From the NCBI GenBank assembly GCA_937900045.1, contig CALCEB010000150.1, forward strand, positions 1 to 19,239: a stretch of 19,239 bases of DNA, given 5' to 3'. Made by a program: the position numbers and the translations under genes. Within the stretch, counting starts at the first letter, position 1; each line of letters opens with the position of its first letter. Under the pieces are notes generated by a model, which was not told the DNA's origin, did not search any database, and saw only the letters and a list, made by a program, of their open reading frames with translations. Shown here piece after piece: positions 6,992-14,897 of the stretch. Origin of the DNA: an uncultured Acidobacteriota bacterium (lineage in GTDB: Bacteria > Acidobacteriota > Terriglobia > UBA7540).

Positions 6992-8449
6992 TCAATGCAG
7001 CCCCACAGCGCCTTGGACCGACTCGATGAGCTTGGCGGAGTCATACCCAATGCCGTTCTTGAAAACGGTTTGCACCTTTTCGATGTCGCCGATGTTTGCG
7101 GCGGGATTGCCCTGGATCAATACCAGGTCGGCTTCTTTGCCTGGCGCGATGGTTCCGATCCTGGAGTCTTGTCCCAAAAATTGAGCCCCGTTTTCGGTAG
7201 CGATGTGGATGGCCTCGACCGGCGTGAACCCGGCCTCGACCAACAACTCGACTTCGCGCTGATCGCCGAAACCCGCCACAACTCCGCCATAGCCGGTGGG
7301 GTCCAAACCCGCCAACAGTAAGCCGCCTGCCTTCACGAAGTCGCGCTCAAAGCGCATTTCCTGGTGGAGATTGGTGAGCATGTTGGATTGGGTTCGTTGC
7401 CCGACAAGAGCTCGAATCGTCAGGTAATCAACCTGAGCGGGACCAGATAATACGCCCAGCACGCGGGGTTCAAGCGGCGGCCGGCCAGGAACTGAAATCT
7501 CAAACACCGGCATGGTGGAAGTCACCGCCACATGATGGCGGACCAGATCGTGGATCATGGTTTGGACCGGAGCGCTTTCCATGTCGAGCTTTGCCATGGT
7601 CTCTCCGGTGATCTGCTGGGAGGGACAAACGTCTGGCTTCTTGCCAGAAACAAATTCAGTATCAACAAACAGGCCGTGCTCCAGATCGTCAATCCCCAGA
7701 GCTGCGGCCTCCGTGAAACCGATGCTGCAAAGATGACCCGTCACCTTGATGCCGCGCGCATGGGCTGCATCGATTGCTGCCTTCAATTCGGCGCGGGTGA
7801 TGTGCATGTAGGCTTTGAAGGATGTCGCGCCCTCTTGCGCCCAGTAATTGACGGTGCGCGTGGCATCGTCAGGGCCGGTCAGTTCATGCATGTTCGGAGT
7901 GTAAGCTCCAATGCCTTCAAGATAGGGTCCCGTGATGTATAGATTGGGCCCGGGTGTTCTCCCTTCATCGATGAGCTTTTTCAGGCTGAGGTCCGTATAC
8001 GGCTCAATGCTGCCGGTGGTGCGCAGGGCGGTGACGCCGCAGGCCAGATACAAGCGTGGAAAGCTGAAGCCCATTTCGTTGTAGATGATCACTGGCCCAT
8101 CGGCGCGGCGCTCCGCAACTTGGTTGGGATAGAAAAGGTGATCGTGCATCCCAACGAGGCCCGGGATGACGGTCTCACCTTGAAGATCGATCACCTTCGC
8201 ACCGGCAGGCGGCGGAGTGGATGAAACATTTCCTATCGCCGCGATCCGGCCGTGATCGATCACGACGGTTTGATCCTCACGCGGCGGCGTGCCGGAGCCA
8301 TCAATGACGCGTACGTGCGTCAGCGCAATGACGGGCGCATCGACCGTTACAAATTGCTGAGTGAGTGGAGAGAGTGCGGGGTGCGCCTGGCCGAATCCAA
8401 CAACAGCAAGGAAGAAAGTGAACAAGAGGGCGGAAAACGCGGATCGCAT
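6992..8449 (-). CDS. Exported metal-dependent amidohydrolase
   Basis: A 485-residue member of the amidohydrolase superfamily (imidazolonepropionase/prolidase-like branch). Residues 1-22 form a clear signal peptide ending near GFGQA, so it acts outside the cytoplasm. The small beta domain (about 36-95) has VRVIDGSGTPPREDQTVVI and VIPGLVGMHDH. The metal ligands are all visible: H102 and H104 (GMHDH), K212 as the likely carbamylated lysine (FKAYMHI), H239 (VTGHL), H258 (LEHGLF) and D383 (LAGLDPTGYG), so a binuclear site is likely. The C-terminus closes with IGTIAPGKEADLVLIQGNP. The substrate cannot be told; relatives cleave dipeptides, lactams or other cyclic amides. AAAGGA lies about 8 bases before the ATG. 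It is separated by 121 bases from the upstream DUF5131 gene and looks unrelated to it. Confidence 0.88.
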   Translation of the reverse strand: MRSAFSALLFTFFLAVVGFGQAHPALSPLTQQFVTVDAPVIALTHVRVIDGSGTPPREDQTVVIDHGRIAAIGNVSSTPPPAGAKVIDLQGETVIPGLVGMHDHLFYPNQVAERRADGPVIIYNEMGFSFPRLYLACGVTALRTTGSIEPYTDLSLKKLIDEGRTPGPNLYITGPYLEGIGAYTPNMHELTGPDDATRTVNYWAQEGATSFKAYMHITRAELKAAIDAAHARGIKVTGHLCSIGFTEAAALGIDDLEHGLFVDTEFVSGKKPDVCPSQQITGETMAKLDMESAPVQTMIHDLVRHHVAVTSTMPVFEISVPGRPPLEPRVLGVLSGPAQVDYLTIRALVGQRTQSNMLTNLHQEMRFERDFVKAGGLLLAGLDPTGYGGVVAGFGDQREVELLVEAGFTPVEAIHIATENGAQFLGQDSRIGTIAPGKEADLVLIQGNPAANIGDIEKVQTVFKNGIGYDSAKLIESVQGAVGLH

Positions 8450-8570
8450 GATTTGTTCCTTTCGGGTCTTTGACTACAAACGACTCCCCAGTGAACAGCA
8501 GACACTACTAATGTTCGACTTTTTCAGCACCTGCTAGACAATCCAAATCCGATTTTGCCACCCCAAACGT

Positions 8571-9332
8571 TCAGGCAGGCACGAGGCACGTTCCGCGATT
8601 CCTGAGCGGCACGACCGGAAACTCGTCATAGGCCTTGCCGTCCAGAAGACGGCCACTTGCTCCTTTTCGCAAGCCGCCCCACTGCTTGAAAAAGAATGCC
8701 ACATCGGCCCTTCGGCATTGATCCCTGATCGAGATCACCCATTCCCGCAGAATGGGTCTTGCGCCCGGTCCACTCTCCCCACCCACAATCACCCAAGACA
8801 TGCCGTTGAGATTGATGGCGCCGAGTGACTCGAGAAGCGGCTCAATGGAGAGAAAGCGCACTGGAACGCAGGCATCGCGAAGCTGTTTAATTCTCGGCAA
8901 GCCACATCTTTTGTTTTCGACGCTAACTCCCCACCAAATATTGGGGCATCCAGCGGCGAAGGCGAGCTCTCTGTTCAGAAGCCTTTTCATTCGTTCCGCG
9001 CGCTTCGTAAGAACCTGATAGGTGTGCCAGCGGGCGCGTGTCATCACCTTTGCGACCTCGATAATGTAGTCGGCAGGCACGTCATCGTGGAAAAGATCGC
9101 TCATGGAATTGACGAAAATCATTTTCGGCTTCTTCCACTCCAGAGGTTCAAAGAGCTTTTCCGGAACAAGCCGCAGATCGAAGCCTCGTTCGTATGGGTG
9201 TCCCTGTACTCCGCGAAATCTTTCTGCGAACACCTCCGCGTAGCAGTGGGCGCAGCCAGGGCTGACCTTGGAGCAGCCCCGCACGGGGTTCCAGGTGGCG
9301 TCCGTCCACTCAATTTTTGACTGTACACTCAT
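8571..9332 (-). CDS. Three-Cys-motif protein, DUF5131 / phage Gp37-Gp68 family
   Basis: A 253-residue protein of DUF5131. The N-terminus SKIEWTDATWNPVRGCSKVS leads into the three-cysteine motif C20-x6-C27-x2-C30 (GCSKVSPGCAHCYAE), which in spacing and context looks like an iron-sulfur cluster site of radical-SAM type. Other conserved blocks are FVNSMSDLFHDDVP (73-86), YQVLTKRAERM, WGVSVEN (134-140), FLSIEPLLESL (160-170), VGGESGPGARP (183-193) and FFFKQWGG (213-220). They suggest a TIM-barrel-like fold with strand-end motifs. The family is named after phage genes and its reaction is not established to my knowledge. The gene follows tcmP by 44 bases on the same strand, the pairing that gave the partner its name. 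GGGAG lies just before the ATG. Radical-SAM chemistry is inference. Confidence 0.9.
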   Translation of the reverse strand: MSVQSKIEWTDATWNPVRGCSKVSPGCAHCYAEVFAERFRGVQGHPYERGFDLRLVPEKLFEPLEWKKPKMIFVNSMSDLFHDDVPADYIIEVAKVMTRARWHTYQVLTKRAERMKRLLNRELAFAAGCPNIWWGVSVENKRCGLPRIKQLRDACVPVRFLSIEPLLESLGAINLNGMSWVIVGGESGPGARPILREWVISIRDQCRRADVAFFFKQWGGLRKGASGRLLDGKAYDEFPVVPLRNRGTCLVPA

Positions 9333-9376
9333 TGATCTCCCAAGGGCTCAAGGTTCCCGGCCCTACAGGCGCCGAC

Positions 9377-10495
9377 TCACGGAAACTTTACTATGTCCTG
9401 GCCTTTCAACCCCGTCTTTTTCGAGGTCACAGGGCGTACTTTAACTATTTCCCGGGATCTCAGGCCTTGGATGACTTGGCGGTAATGCTTCTCAAGAAAT
9501 GGCAGCCTCCATGTTTTTTCAAGGATATGCTGGAACGCAACTTCCTGTCCGCCGAACTCCTTGGAGAGAGCCGTCTCGAGCTCTTCCAATCTCGGTGTTT
9601 CCGAGATCAACGGTTCCTGCGACTCTCCTGAAAAATCAAACGTACCGTCTTCGTCACCAAGCCGCCACATCACTTCCTTCATCATCAGCACTGCCTTCGG
9701 ATGGTTGCTGACATGGAGCAGATAATACTTCGTCCGGTTGCCAGGGATTTTATCTTCCGGACCGAAGCAGATCTTGAAGGGGAACACGAACTCCCCTCGC
9801 AGCCGGGAGCAAAAGAAATCCAAGAAGTGTCGTTCCCGCACTCTTCCTCTTTCGTTCATAAACGGCTGCGTGCGCCAAGACCCATCGCCAAACAGCTTGT
9901 CCAACCGATGATAGACCGCCGGATTCGCGAGATCTCTATTAATCTGGTACCACATCAGATTAATCAAAGCTTCGGTTTTTTGACGCTCAAGAATCTGGTT
10001 AATCAGCGGAATCGAAAGCGGGTGACCGTAAGGGTCGATCATGAAAAAGGACGGCGCCAAGCTGTTGACCTGAGCCAAGATTTCTTCGATGAGGGCTTGG
10101 CTATCGCCGCGGAGGACTTGCACTTGAAGGCCACCCGAGTAGGGTTGGAATTGCTGCAAGCAGTTTTCCAATGCCTTTGCTTCGATCTCGTCCCTCTCAA
10201 TCAAAATAACCGTCATCAACCGGCCAGACTTCGCCGAAACATAGTCTTTCCCCGCCCGAACCGCTATCGGAGCTGAGCCCTCGACTCGCTCTCCCTGAAA
10301 CTCGTATTCTCCCCGCCCGGCATAGCAATCGAAGTAGCACAAACGCTGATTCGACGCGCCAAGGATTTGCGCCCAAACGGGCAAATAGCGTTGAAGGATT
10401 GCGTGCTTGATCCGCGAGACACGTTTGATATGCGGAAGCGTCTCCGTCGGTTCCATTTTTCCAGCTTCCGCGTCTTTTGAATCGTCCGACTCCAT
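9377..10495 (-). CDS. tcmP: Three-Cys-motif partner protein TcmP
   Basis: A 372-residue protein of the TcmP family, known mainly for sitting beside DUF5131 proteins; its function is not established to my knowledge. The N-terminal two thirds read as a Rossmann methyltransferase-like domain: a helical lead-in (HIKRVSRIKHAILQRYLPVW), a glycine loop YFDCYAGRGEYE (54-65), an acidic strand end ILIERDE (97-103), and FFMIDPYGHPLSIP (150-163) with D154-P-Y-G at a DPPY-like catalytic position. NLMWYQINR (179-187) and YYLLHVSNHPKAVLMMKEV are further family blocks. Residues about 300-372 look like a small winged helix, which may bind DNA or RNA. Methyl transfer and nucleic-acid targeting are inference. 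The ATG at 10495 lies about 40 bases past a good promoter; the ATG at 10456 is an alternative start. It is the first gene of a two-gene unit with the DUF5131 gene. Confidence 0.88.
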   Translation of the reverse strand: MESDDSKDAEAGKMEPTETLPHIKRVSRIKHAILQRYLPVWAQILGASNQRLCYFDCYAGRGEYEFQGERVEGSAPIAVRAGKDYVSAKSGRLMTVILIERDEIEAKALENCLQQFQPYSGGLQVQVLRGDSQALIEEILAQVNSLAPSFFMIDPYGHPLSIPLINQILERQKTEALINLMWYQINRDLANPAVYHRLDKLFGDGSWRTQPFMNERGRVRERHFLDFFCSRLRGEFVFPFKICFGPEDKIPGNRTKYYLLHVSNHPKAVLMMKEVMWRLGDEDGTFDFSGESQEPLISETPRLEELETALSKEFGGQEVAFQHILEKTWRLPFLEKHYRQVIQGLRSREIVKVRPVTSKKTGLKGQDIVKFP

Positions 10496-10537
10496 TAAAG
10501 CACCCAGCTCGTTATTCGCTTTTTCTTCGCTATGCCG

Positions 10538-10566
10538 ATTCTACGGGGATCACATGCTCCCGTCAA
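10538..10566 (-). promoter_or_regulatory. Sigma-70-type promoter of the tcmP-DUF5131 unit
   Basis: On the minus strand TTGACG (10561-10566, 5 of 6 to consensus), a 17-base spacer and TAGAAT (10538-10543, 5 of 6) form a near-ideal promoter. The expected transcript start is about 35 bases before the tcmP ATG. The cassette is therefore transcribed on its own rather than only by read-through from cysS. Confidence 0.65.
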
Positions 10567-10660
10567 CACGAATCTCCAGGCTTTTACGAGTTGCGAAACC
10601 GATCACGGCCGAGGCCGCGTAAAGCCAAACCGCCGCAATCGTTTTGGGCGCAACATTCTA

Positions 10661-10675
10661 AAAGCCCGCGCGGGC
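10661..10675 (-). terminator. Candidate terminator after cysS
   Basis: The 12-base palindrome GCCCGCGCGGGC (10664-10675) is followed on the minus strand by a short T-run (TTTTAG), 50 bases past the cysS stop and before the tcmP promoter. The position is right; the stem is short (4 pairs around a 4-base loop), so termination would be partial. Confidence 0.35.
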
Positions 10676-10724
10676 GCCGCCCTTCTTCAGGTCCGGGCGT
10701 CAGTTATCATGGAAACCCAGGGAA

Positions 10725-12242
10725 CTACTTGCGCCGCCAGCGCGTTCCGCCCTTGGTATCTTCCAGGATGACGCCAGACTTGGCAAGTTGGTCGCGAATC
10801 TGGTCGGATTGGGCGTATTTGCCGCTGCGCCGCGCCGCGTTCCGGTCAGTGATGAGCCGGTCAATTTCTTCATCGCTCAGCATCTCCACCACCGCGCCGG
10901 CTTGTGCGCCATTCCCATCACCGGCGGCAGCTTTCACAGCTTCCGTCGATACGGGAGCCGCGCCTGAATCCTTGACACGAATCAGGCCGTATTTCAAAAG
11001 CTTCTGATGATCATTCTCCTCGAGCACATTAAAGATCTGGTCCCAGCGCTTCAGCACATCCAGGAAGGGCGCCTTGTCACCCTCATGAAGCTGGCCGTGA
11101 TCCATGGCGGTATTGCCCTCAGTCACAAGTTCGAAGACGGCCGCAAGTGCTTCGGCGGTATTCAGGTTGTTGTCCAAGGCGTCTTCAAAGGACCTTTGTG
11201 CTGTCTGGGCCTTCTCGATCAGTCCCGGATTCTCGCCCGCTGGCAGCGTTTCATTCTCGAGTCTCTGCCGGAAAAGCGCCAAGCGGGTAATGGAGTGCAT
11301 GGCTTGCGCGATGCCGTCAAAGGTAAAGTTCAGCGGCTTGTTGTAGGGAACCGAAGCCAGCAGGTAGCGGATAGCGCTGGGTTTGAACCCTTTGGCAATC
11401 AGGTCCCGCAGGGTGAAAAAGTTACCCGCGGATTTGGACATCTTCTGTCCATTCACCATCAGGTGCTCCACATGCAACCAATAGCGCACGAACGGCTGGC
11501 CGGTGGCGGCCTCACTCTGAGCAATTTCGTTTTCGTGATGAGGAAAAATCAGATCGCTCCCGCCGGAATGGATGTCAAAGGTGTTACCCAGGAACTTCAT
11601 GGACATGGCGGAACATTCGATGTGCCAACCGGGCCGGCCCGCTCCAAAGGGCGCAGGCCAAGAAGGCTCGCCTTCCTTGGCGGCTTTCCAAAGGACGAAA
11701 TCGCGCGCGTCGTTCTTTTCATATTCGTCCGAATCGACGCGGGCGCCCGCCCGGTTCCCGGAAAGATTGATCTTGGAAAGCTTGCCATAGTCCTTGAAAG
11801 CCTGGACGCGGTAGTAAACCGAACCATCGCTTTGGTAGGCAAAGCCTTTCTGCTCGAGCGCCTCGATCAGCTTCACCATTTCGTCAATCGTGTCGGTGGC
11901 GCGCACCATCACTTCCGGCGGGTCGAGGACGAGCAGGTCACGGTCCACCATGAAGGCATCGATGAATTGCTGGGTGTAATCGCGCAACGGCAATCCGGCG
12001 GCGTTGGAGTTGCGGATGGTTTTGTCGTCCACATCCGTCAGGTTCATCACCTGGCGCACTTGAAAGCCGCGATATTTCAGCCAACGCCGCAAGATGTCCT
12101 GGGCGACAAAAGTCCGGTAATTACCGATGTGCGCGTAGTCGTACACCGTGGGTCCGCACGTGTAAATACGGACCCGATGAGCTTCGAGCGGTTGGAACTC
12201 CTCGATCTTGCCGGAGAGTGTGTTGTGGAAACGCAATGCCAT
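10725..12242 (-). CDS. cysS: Cysteinyl-tRNA synthetase
   Basis: A 505-residue class I aminoacyl-tRNA synthetase that charges tRNA-Cys in the cytoplasm. The N-terminus MALRFHNTLSGKIEEF is typical. HIGN (38-41) is the HIGH signature and KMSKS (267-271) the second. The zinc and substrate ligands C29, C210, H235 and E239 match E. coli C28, C209, H234 and E238 with a shift of one. DALIA-type helices and the anticodon-binding domain follow to the C-terminus (RNAARRSGKYAQSDQIRDQL, with VILEDTKGGTRWRRK at the end). Residues about 424-452 are an Ala/Gly-rich insertion before that last segment, which lengthens the protein beyond the usual 460 or so. No ribosome site precedes the ATG; the leader of about 26 bases from a good promoter is pyrimidine-rich. 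Confidence 0.96.
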   Translation of the reverse strand: MALRFHNTLSGKIEEFQPLEAHRVRIYTCGPTVYDYAHIGNYRTFVAQDILRRWLKYRGFQVRQVMNLTDVDDKTIRNSNAAGLPLRDYTQQFIDAFMVDRDLLVLDPPEVMVRATDTIDEMVKLIEALEQKGFAYQSDGSVYYRVQAFKDYGKLSKINLSGNRAGARVDSDEYEKNDARDFVLWKAAKEGEPSWPAPFGAGRPGWHIECSAMSMKFLGNTFDIHSGGSDLIFPHHENEIAQSEAATGQPFVRYWLHVEHLMVNGQKMSKSAGNFFTLRDLIAKGFKPSAIRYLLASVPYNKPLNFTFDGIAQAMHSITRLALFRQRLENETLPAGENPGLIEKAQTAQRSFEDALDNNLNTAEALAAVFELVTEGNTAMDHGQLHEGDKAPFLDVLKRWDQIFNVLEENDHQKLLKYGLIRVKDSGAAPVSTEAVKAAAGDGNGAQAGAVVEMLSDEEIDRLITDRNAARRSGKYAQSDQIRDQLAKSGVILEDTKGGTRWRRK

Positions 12243-12274
12243 GGGTTAGGGAAGCGCAGTAAGGTGAAAGCCTG

Positions 12275-12304
12275 ATTCTATCGGCAGGCGCTTGGCGGAG
12301 TCAA
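12275..12304 (-). promoter_or_regulatory. Sigma-70-type promoter of cysS
   Basis: On the minus strand TTGACT (12299-12304, 5 of 6) and TAGAAT (12275-12280, 5 of 6) are 18 bases apart. The expected start of transcription is about 25 bases before the cysS ATG. Confidence 0.6.
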
Positions 12305-12427
12305 ATTGCAGGAATCCTAAGACGCGGAAATTAGTCCTCCCGGAACCCTCTGATCTTGGTTCAGCGTTCGCCGGGGGCCACATCCTGGAAAATTCAAGAA
12401 GCTCTGAAATCCGCGCCCGCAACCGTT

Positions 12428-13606
12428 CTACTGTCCGGGCCGCGAAAGAAGAGCGGGAAGGCGCTTGGCTTGCGTAGCTTCCTGCCCGGGCTGATTCGCT
12501 TGGAGCATATCGCGGTAAAGCACTCCGGCAATTTCCGCAGCGTGCGGGCCGTACATGGGCCTTCCGCCGCGCAGTGTGACCACCACTACATACTTGGCCT
12601 GCCCTTCCTCGGCGAAGGAAACAAACCATCCCATTCTGGCGCGATTCTCGCTGCAAGTTCCGGTCTTCCCGAAAATCTGTTCGTCCGGATTGAAGGCCGA
12701 GCGCGCGGTGCCGTAAAGCACAGCCGCTTCAAGCCCGGGCTTGACCTCCGGAATGAACGGCGCAAGGTCCGTCAGGCGGCGCTTGATGATGGGATGGAAG
12801 TCCTGGATCTCTTCCGGCGAGCGAGGGTATTGCAGATAGTATAGTGTCCCGCCATTGGCGATGGCGGAGATGAGGGCCGCCATTTGGAGCGGTGTGACCT
12901 CGATATCCTGCCCAAAGCTGGTGAGCAACCCTACCCCGCCTTGGCGTTCAGGCGGTGGGGCCAGCGGGAAAACGCCGGGCGATTCGCCCGGAATATGCCA
13001 GCCTGCAAGCTGCCCATAGCCCAGCTCTTTCGCATAGTGGGTAACACGCCGGAACCCCAACATATTCCCCAGCGTTGCGAAATAAAGATTATCCGAACGG
13101 GCTAAGGCATTTTTCATATCGATGCGCCCGCCCCTCATGCTGGGCAGCATGGTTTGCGGCGTAACGATGTCTTCTTTCAAGCCGCCCAGGGCCACCATGG
13201 GTTTTACGGTGGAACAAGGAATATAGCCGCTGCTCAGCGCCAGCTTCTGATTCACAATGGAGATAATCCGGCCGTTGTTGGGGTTCACCACCACCACGCT
13301 GCCGTTCCAGTTGCCGATGGCCTTGAGGGCGGCCTCGCGCACCATGGCGTCCTCGCCGGCGGCGTTGTCACCCATCGACGGATCACCCATCGAGCTGACG
13401 TCCCATGGGCTCCAATGATGCGCCACCCGGCGCCTTCTTTTGTGGACGATTCGGCGGCGCTTTTTGCGGTGGGTTATAGCGTGATGGGTTGCCGTTGTGG
13501 TTGAGGGCGCCGCATCATTATAACTTGCGGAGTTTGCGAGGTTGATACGATCGATTCCAGCCAACAACAAAAATGCCACGGCCAGGGTGGCAGCCTTCTC
13601 TTTCAC
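12428..13606 (-). CDS. Solo penicillin-binding transpeptidase domain protein
   Basis: A 392-residue exported protein with one penicillin-binding transpeptidase domain and neither a glycosyltransferase nor a PBP dimerisation domain. Residues 4-25 are a signal or anchor segment. A Thr/Ala/His-rich stretch follows and then an extreme basic tract at 47-60 (RKKRRR, KRRRR). The catalytic domain (about 100-370) has S132-T-V-K135 with the acylated serine, S171-D-N173 and K314-T-G316, plus GGVGLLTSFGQDIEVTPLQM. So it should react with D-Ala-D-Ala stem peptides and beta-lactams. Homologues act in peptidoglycan cross-linking or as beta-lactam-sensing types; which one applies here is unclear. The start is GTG at 13606, with GAAGGAGG about 13 bases upstream. 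It lies 112 bases after recA; I see no sign of a functional link. Confidence 0.85.
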   Translation of the reverse strand: MKEKAATLAVAFLLLAGIDRINLANSASYNDAAPSTTTATHHAITHRKKRRRIVHKRRRRVAHHWSPWDVSSMGDPSMGDNAAGEDAMVREAALKAIGNWNGSVVVVNPNNGRIISIVNQKLALSSGYIPCSTVKPMVALGGLKEDIVTPQTMLPSMRGGRIDMKNALARSDNLYFATLGNMLGFRRVTHYAKELGYGQLAGWHIPGESPGVFPLAPPPERQGGVGLLTSFGQDIEVTPLQMAALISAIANGGTLYYLQYPRSPEEIQDFHPIIKRRLTDLAPFIPEVKPGLEAAVLYGTARSAFNPDEQIFGKTGTCSENRARMGWFVSFAEEGQAKYVVVVTLRGGRPMYGPHAAEIAGVLYRDMLQANQPGQEATQAKRLPALLSRPGQ

Positions 13607-13663
13607 TTGGGTTTTCCAGCCTCCTTCGGTCAGGGTCCACCTTCAATCCGCAGATGGCTCTGG

Positions 13664-13687
13664 CGCAAGCCGCTTGCGGACGTTTTT
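13664..13687 (+). repeat. Hairpin between recA and the transpeptidase gene
   Basis: CGCAAG-CCG-CTTGCG (13664-13678) is a perfect 6-base stem. A T-run (13683-13687) follows on the plus strand only. As the genes here run on the minus strand, it does not serve recA as a classical terminator, but the stem could still stall polymerase or protect the transcript end. Confidence 0.4.
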
Positions 13688-13718
13688 CAAACTTGCCGCC
13701 TGCTGGAAGGACTATCGG

Positions 13719-14777
13719 CTATTTCTTGCTTCTTGCCGAGGCCGATGCAGCAGCCTCAGCCATCGCCTCCGTTTCAACCGGGAGGTGAAGGACTTTGCGA
13801 ACGTCATTTTCCAGCTTTTTCCGCACATCCGGATTATCTCGAAGGAACTGGCGCGCATTCTCCCGGCCTTGACCAATCCGCTCCCCGTTCAGAGAAAACC
13901 AGGAGCCGCTCTTCTCCACAATGTTTTTCTCCGCGGCCAGATCGATCAGGTCCCCTTCCCGTGAAATCCCCTCGCCGTAAAGAATATCAAATTCCGCCTC
14001 GCGGAAGGGGGCAGCCATTTTATTCTTCACAATCTTCACTTTGGTTCGGCTTCCCACCACCCGGTCTCCATCCTTAATCGATGCAATCCTACGAATATCC
14101 ACGCGAATCGAGGAATAAAACTTCAGAGCTCTTCCTCCGGTAGTGGTTTCCGGATTGCCAAACATGACCCCGATCTTTTCGCGGATCTGGTTAATGAAAA
14201 TGAGGCACGTCTTGGTTTTGGAAACAATTCCGGTGAGCTTACGCAGGGCCTGGGACATGAGCCGGGCATGCAACCCCGGCAAGGAATCCCCCATTTCGCC
14301 GTCGATCTCCGCCTTGGGCACCAGAGCCGCCACGGAGTCAATCACGATCAGGTCCATAGCGTTAGAGCGGATCAACGCCTCGGTGATCTCCAGGGCCTGC
14401 TCGCCGTAGTCCGGCTGCGAAACCAGCAGGTTATCCACATCCACACCCAACTTCTTGGCGTAGACGGCGTCCAAAGCGTGTTCGGCATCCACAAAAGCCG
14501 CCATGCCGCCGCGCCTCTGCGCCTCGGCAATCACGTGCAGAGTGATCGTCGTCTTGCCGCTCGACTCCGGCCCGAAGACTTCCACCACCCTGCCGCGCGG
14601 CATGCCGCCAATCCCCAGAGCGGCGTCGAAGGAGAGCGCGCCCGTGGGGATCACTTCCACCGGCACCATAATGTCCTTTGCGCCCAGCCTCATGATGGAC
14701 CCTTTGCCAAACTGCTTCTCAATCTGGACCATCGCCAGGTCCAGGGCCTTGGTGCGTTCTGTTCGATCCTCCGCCAT
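13719..14777 (-). CDS. recA: Recombinase RecA
   Basis: A 352-residue RecA, the ATP-dependent strand-exchange protein that also activates LexA cleavage. The ATPase core is complete: Walker A GPESSGKTT (69-77), the catalytic glutamate E99 in VDAEHALD, and a Walker B strand DLIVIDSVAALVP (142-154). DNA-binding loop L1 is EIDGEMGD (157-164) and L2 is GVMFGNPETTTGG (203-215). The polymerisation motif near the N-terminus and the C-terminal helix (RENARQFLRDNPDVRKKLENDV) are present; the tail is Ala/Ser-rich. ATG at 14777 has GAGGA 7 bases upstream. A longer frame to 14864 starts with GTG inside the promoter region and adds no conserved residues. Two copies of a TTATTG(C)CGCTTTGA element lie 30 bases apart just upstream. 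Confidence 0.98.
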   Translation of the reverse strand: MAEDRTERTKALDLAMVQIEKQFGKGSIMRLGAKDIMVPVEVIPTGALSFDAALGIGGMPRGRVVEVFGPESSGKTTITLHVIAEAQRRGGMAAFVDAEHALDAVYAKKLGVDVDNLLVSQPDYGEQALEITEALIRSNAMDLIVIDSVAALVPKAEIDGEMGDSLPGLHARLMSQALRKLTGIVSKTKTCLIFINQIREKIGVMFGNPETTTGGRALKFYSSIRVDIRRIASIKDGDRVVGSRTKVKIVKNKMAAPFREAEFDILYGEGISREGDLIDLAAEKNIVEKSGSWFSLNGERIGQGRENARQFLRDNPDVRKKLENDVRKVLHLPVETEAMAEAAASASARSKK

Positions 14778-14805
14778 GTTCACTTCCTCTCGATCCTTCG
14801 AAGCG

Positions 14806-14852
14806 TTATTGCGCTTTGAGCCGGTGAGGAGGGTCTTATTGCCGCGCTTTGA
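14806..14852. promoter_or_regulatory. recA: Paired direct repeat upstream of recA
   Basis: TTATTGCGCTTTGA (14806-14819) and TTATTGCCGCGCTTTGA (14836-14852) are direct repeats whose starts are 30 bases apart, about three helical turns. They lie 29-75 bases upstream of the recA ATG. The first copy also holds AAGCG...CGCTT as a dyad (14801-14816). They could be the SOS operator of this lineage or a site for another regulator. I do not recognise a known LexA box. Confidence 0.4.
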
Positions 14853-14897
14853 CCGGGCAGGCACAAGGCCGGCCCCCTACCGGAAAATCCAGCGTCC

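Noticed and set aside
6642..6995. 117-codon minus-strand frame in the long intergenic region
   Set aside because: No domain, poor composition and an overlap with the amidohydrolase stop; not supported as a gene.
11007..12275. 422-codon plus-strand frame opposite cysS
   Set aside because: Antisense shadow of a conserved gene in GC-rich DNA; the minus strand encodes a clear CysS.
13664..13687. Hairpin plus T-run as recA terminator
   Set aside because: The T-run is on the plus strand while recA is read on the minus strand.
14778..14864. 29-residue N-terminal extension of RecA
   Set aside because: GTG start without a ribosome site, passing through the upstream repeats; the conserved protein starts at 14777 with a good site.
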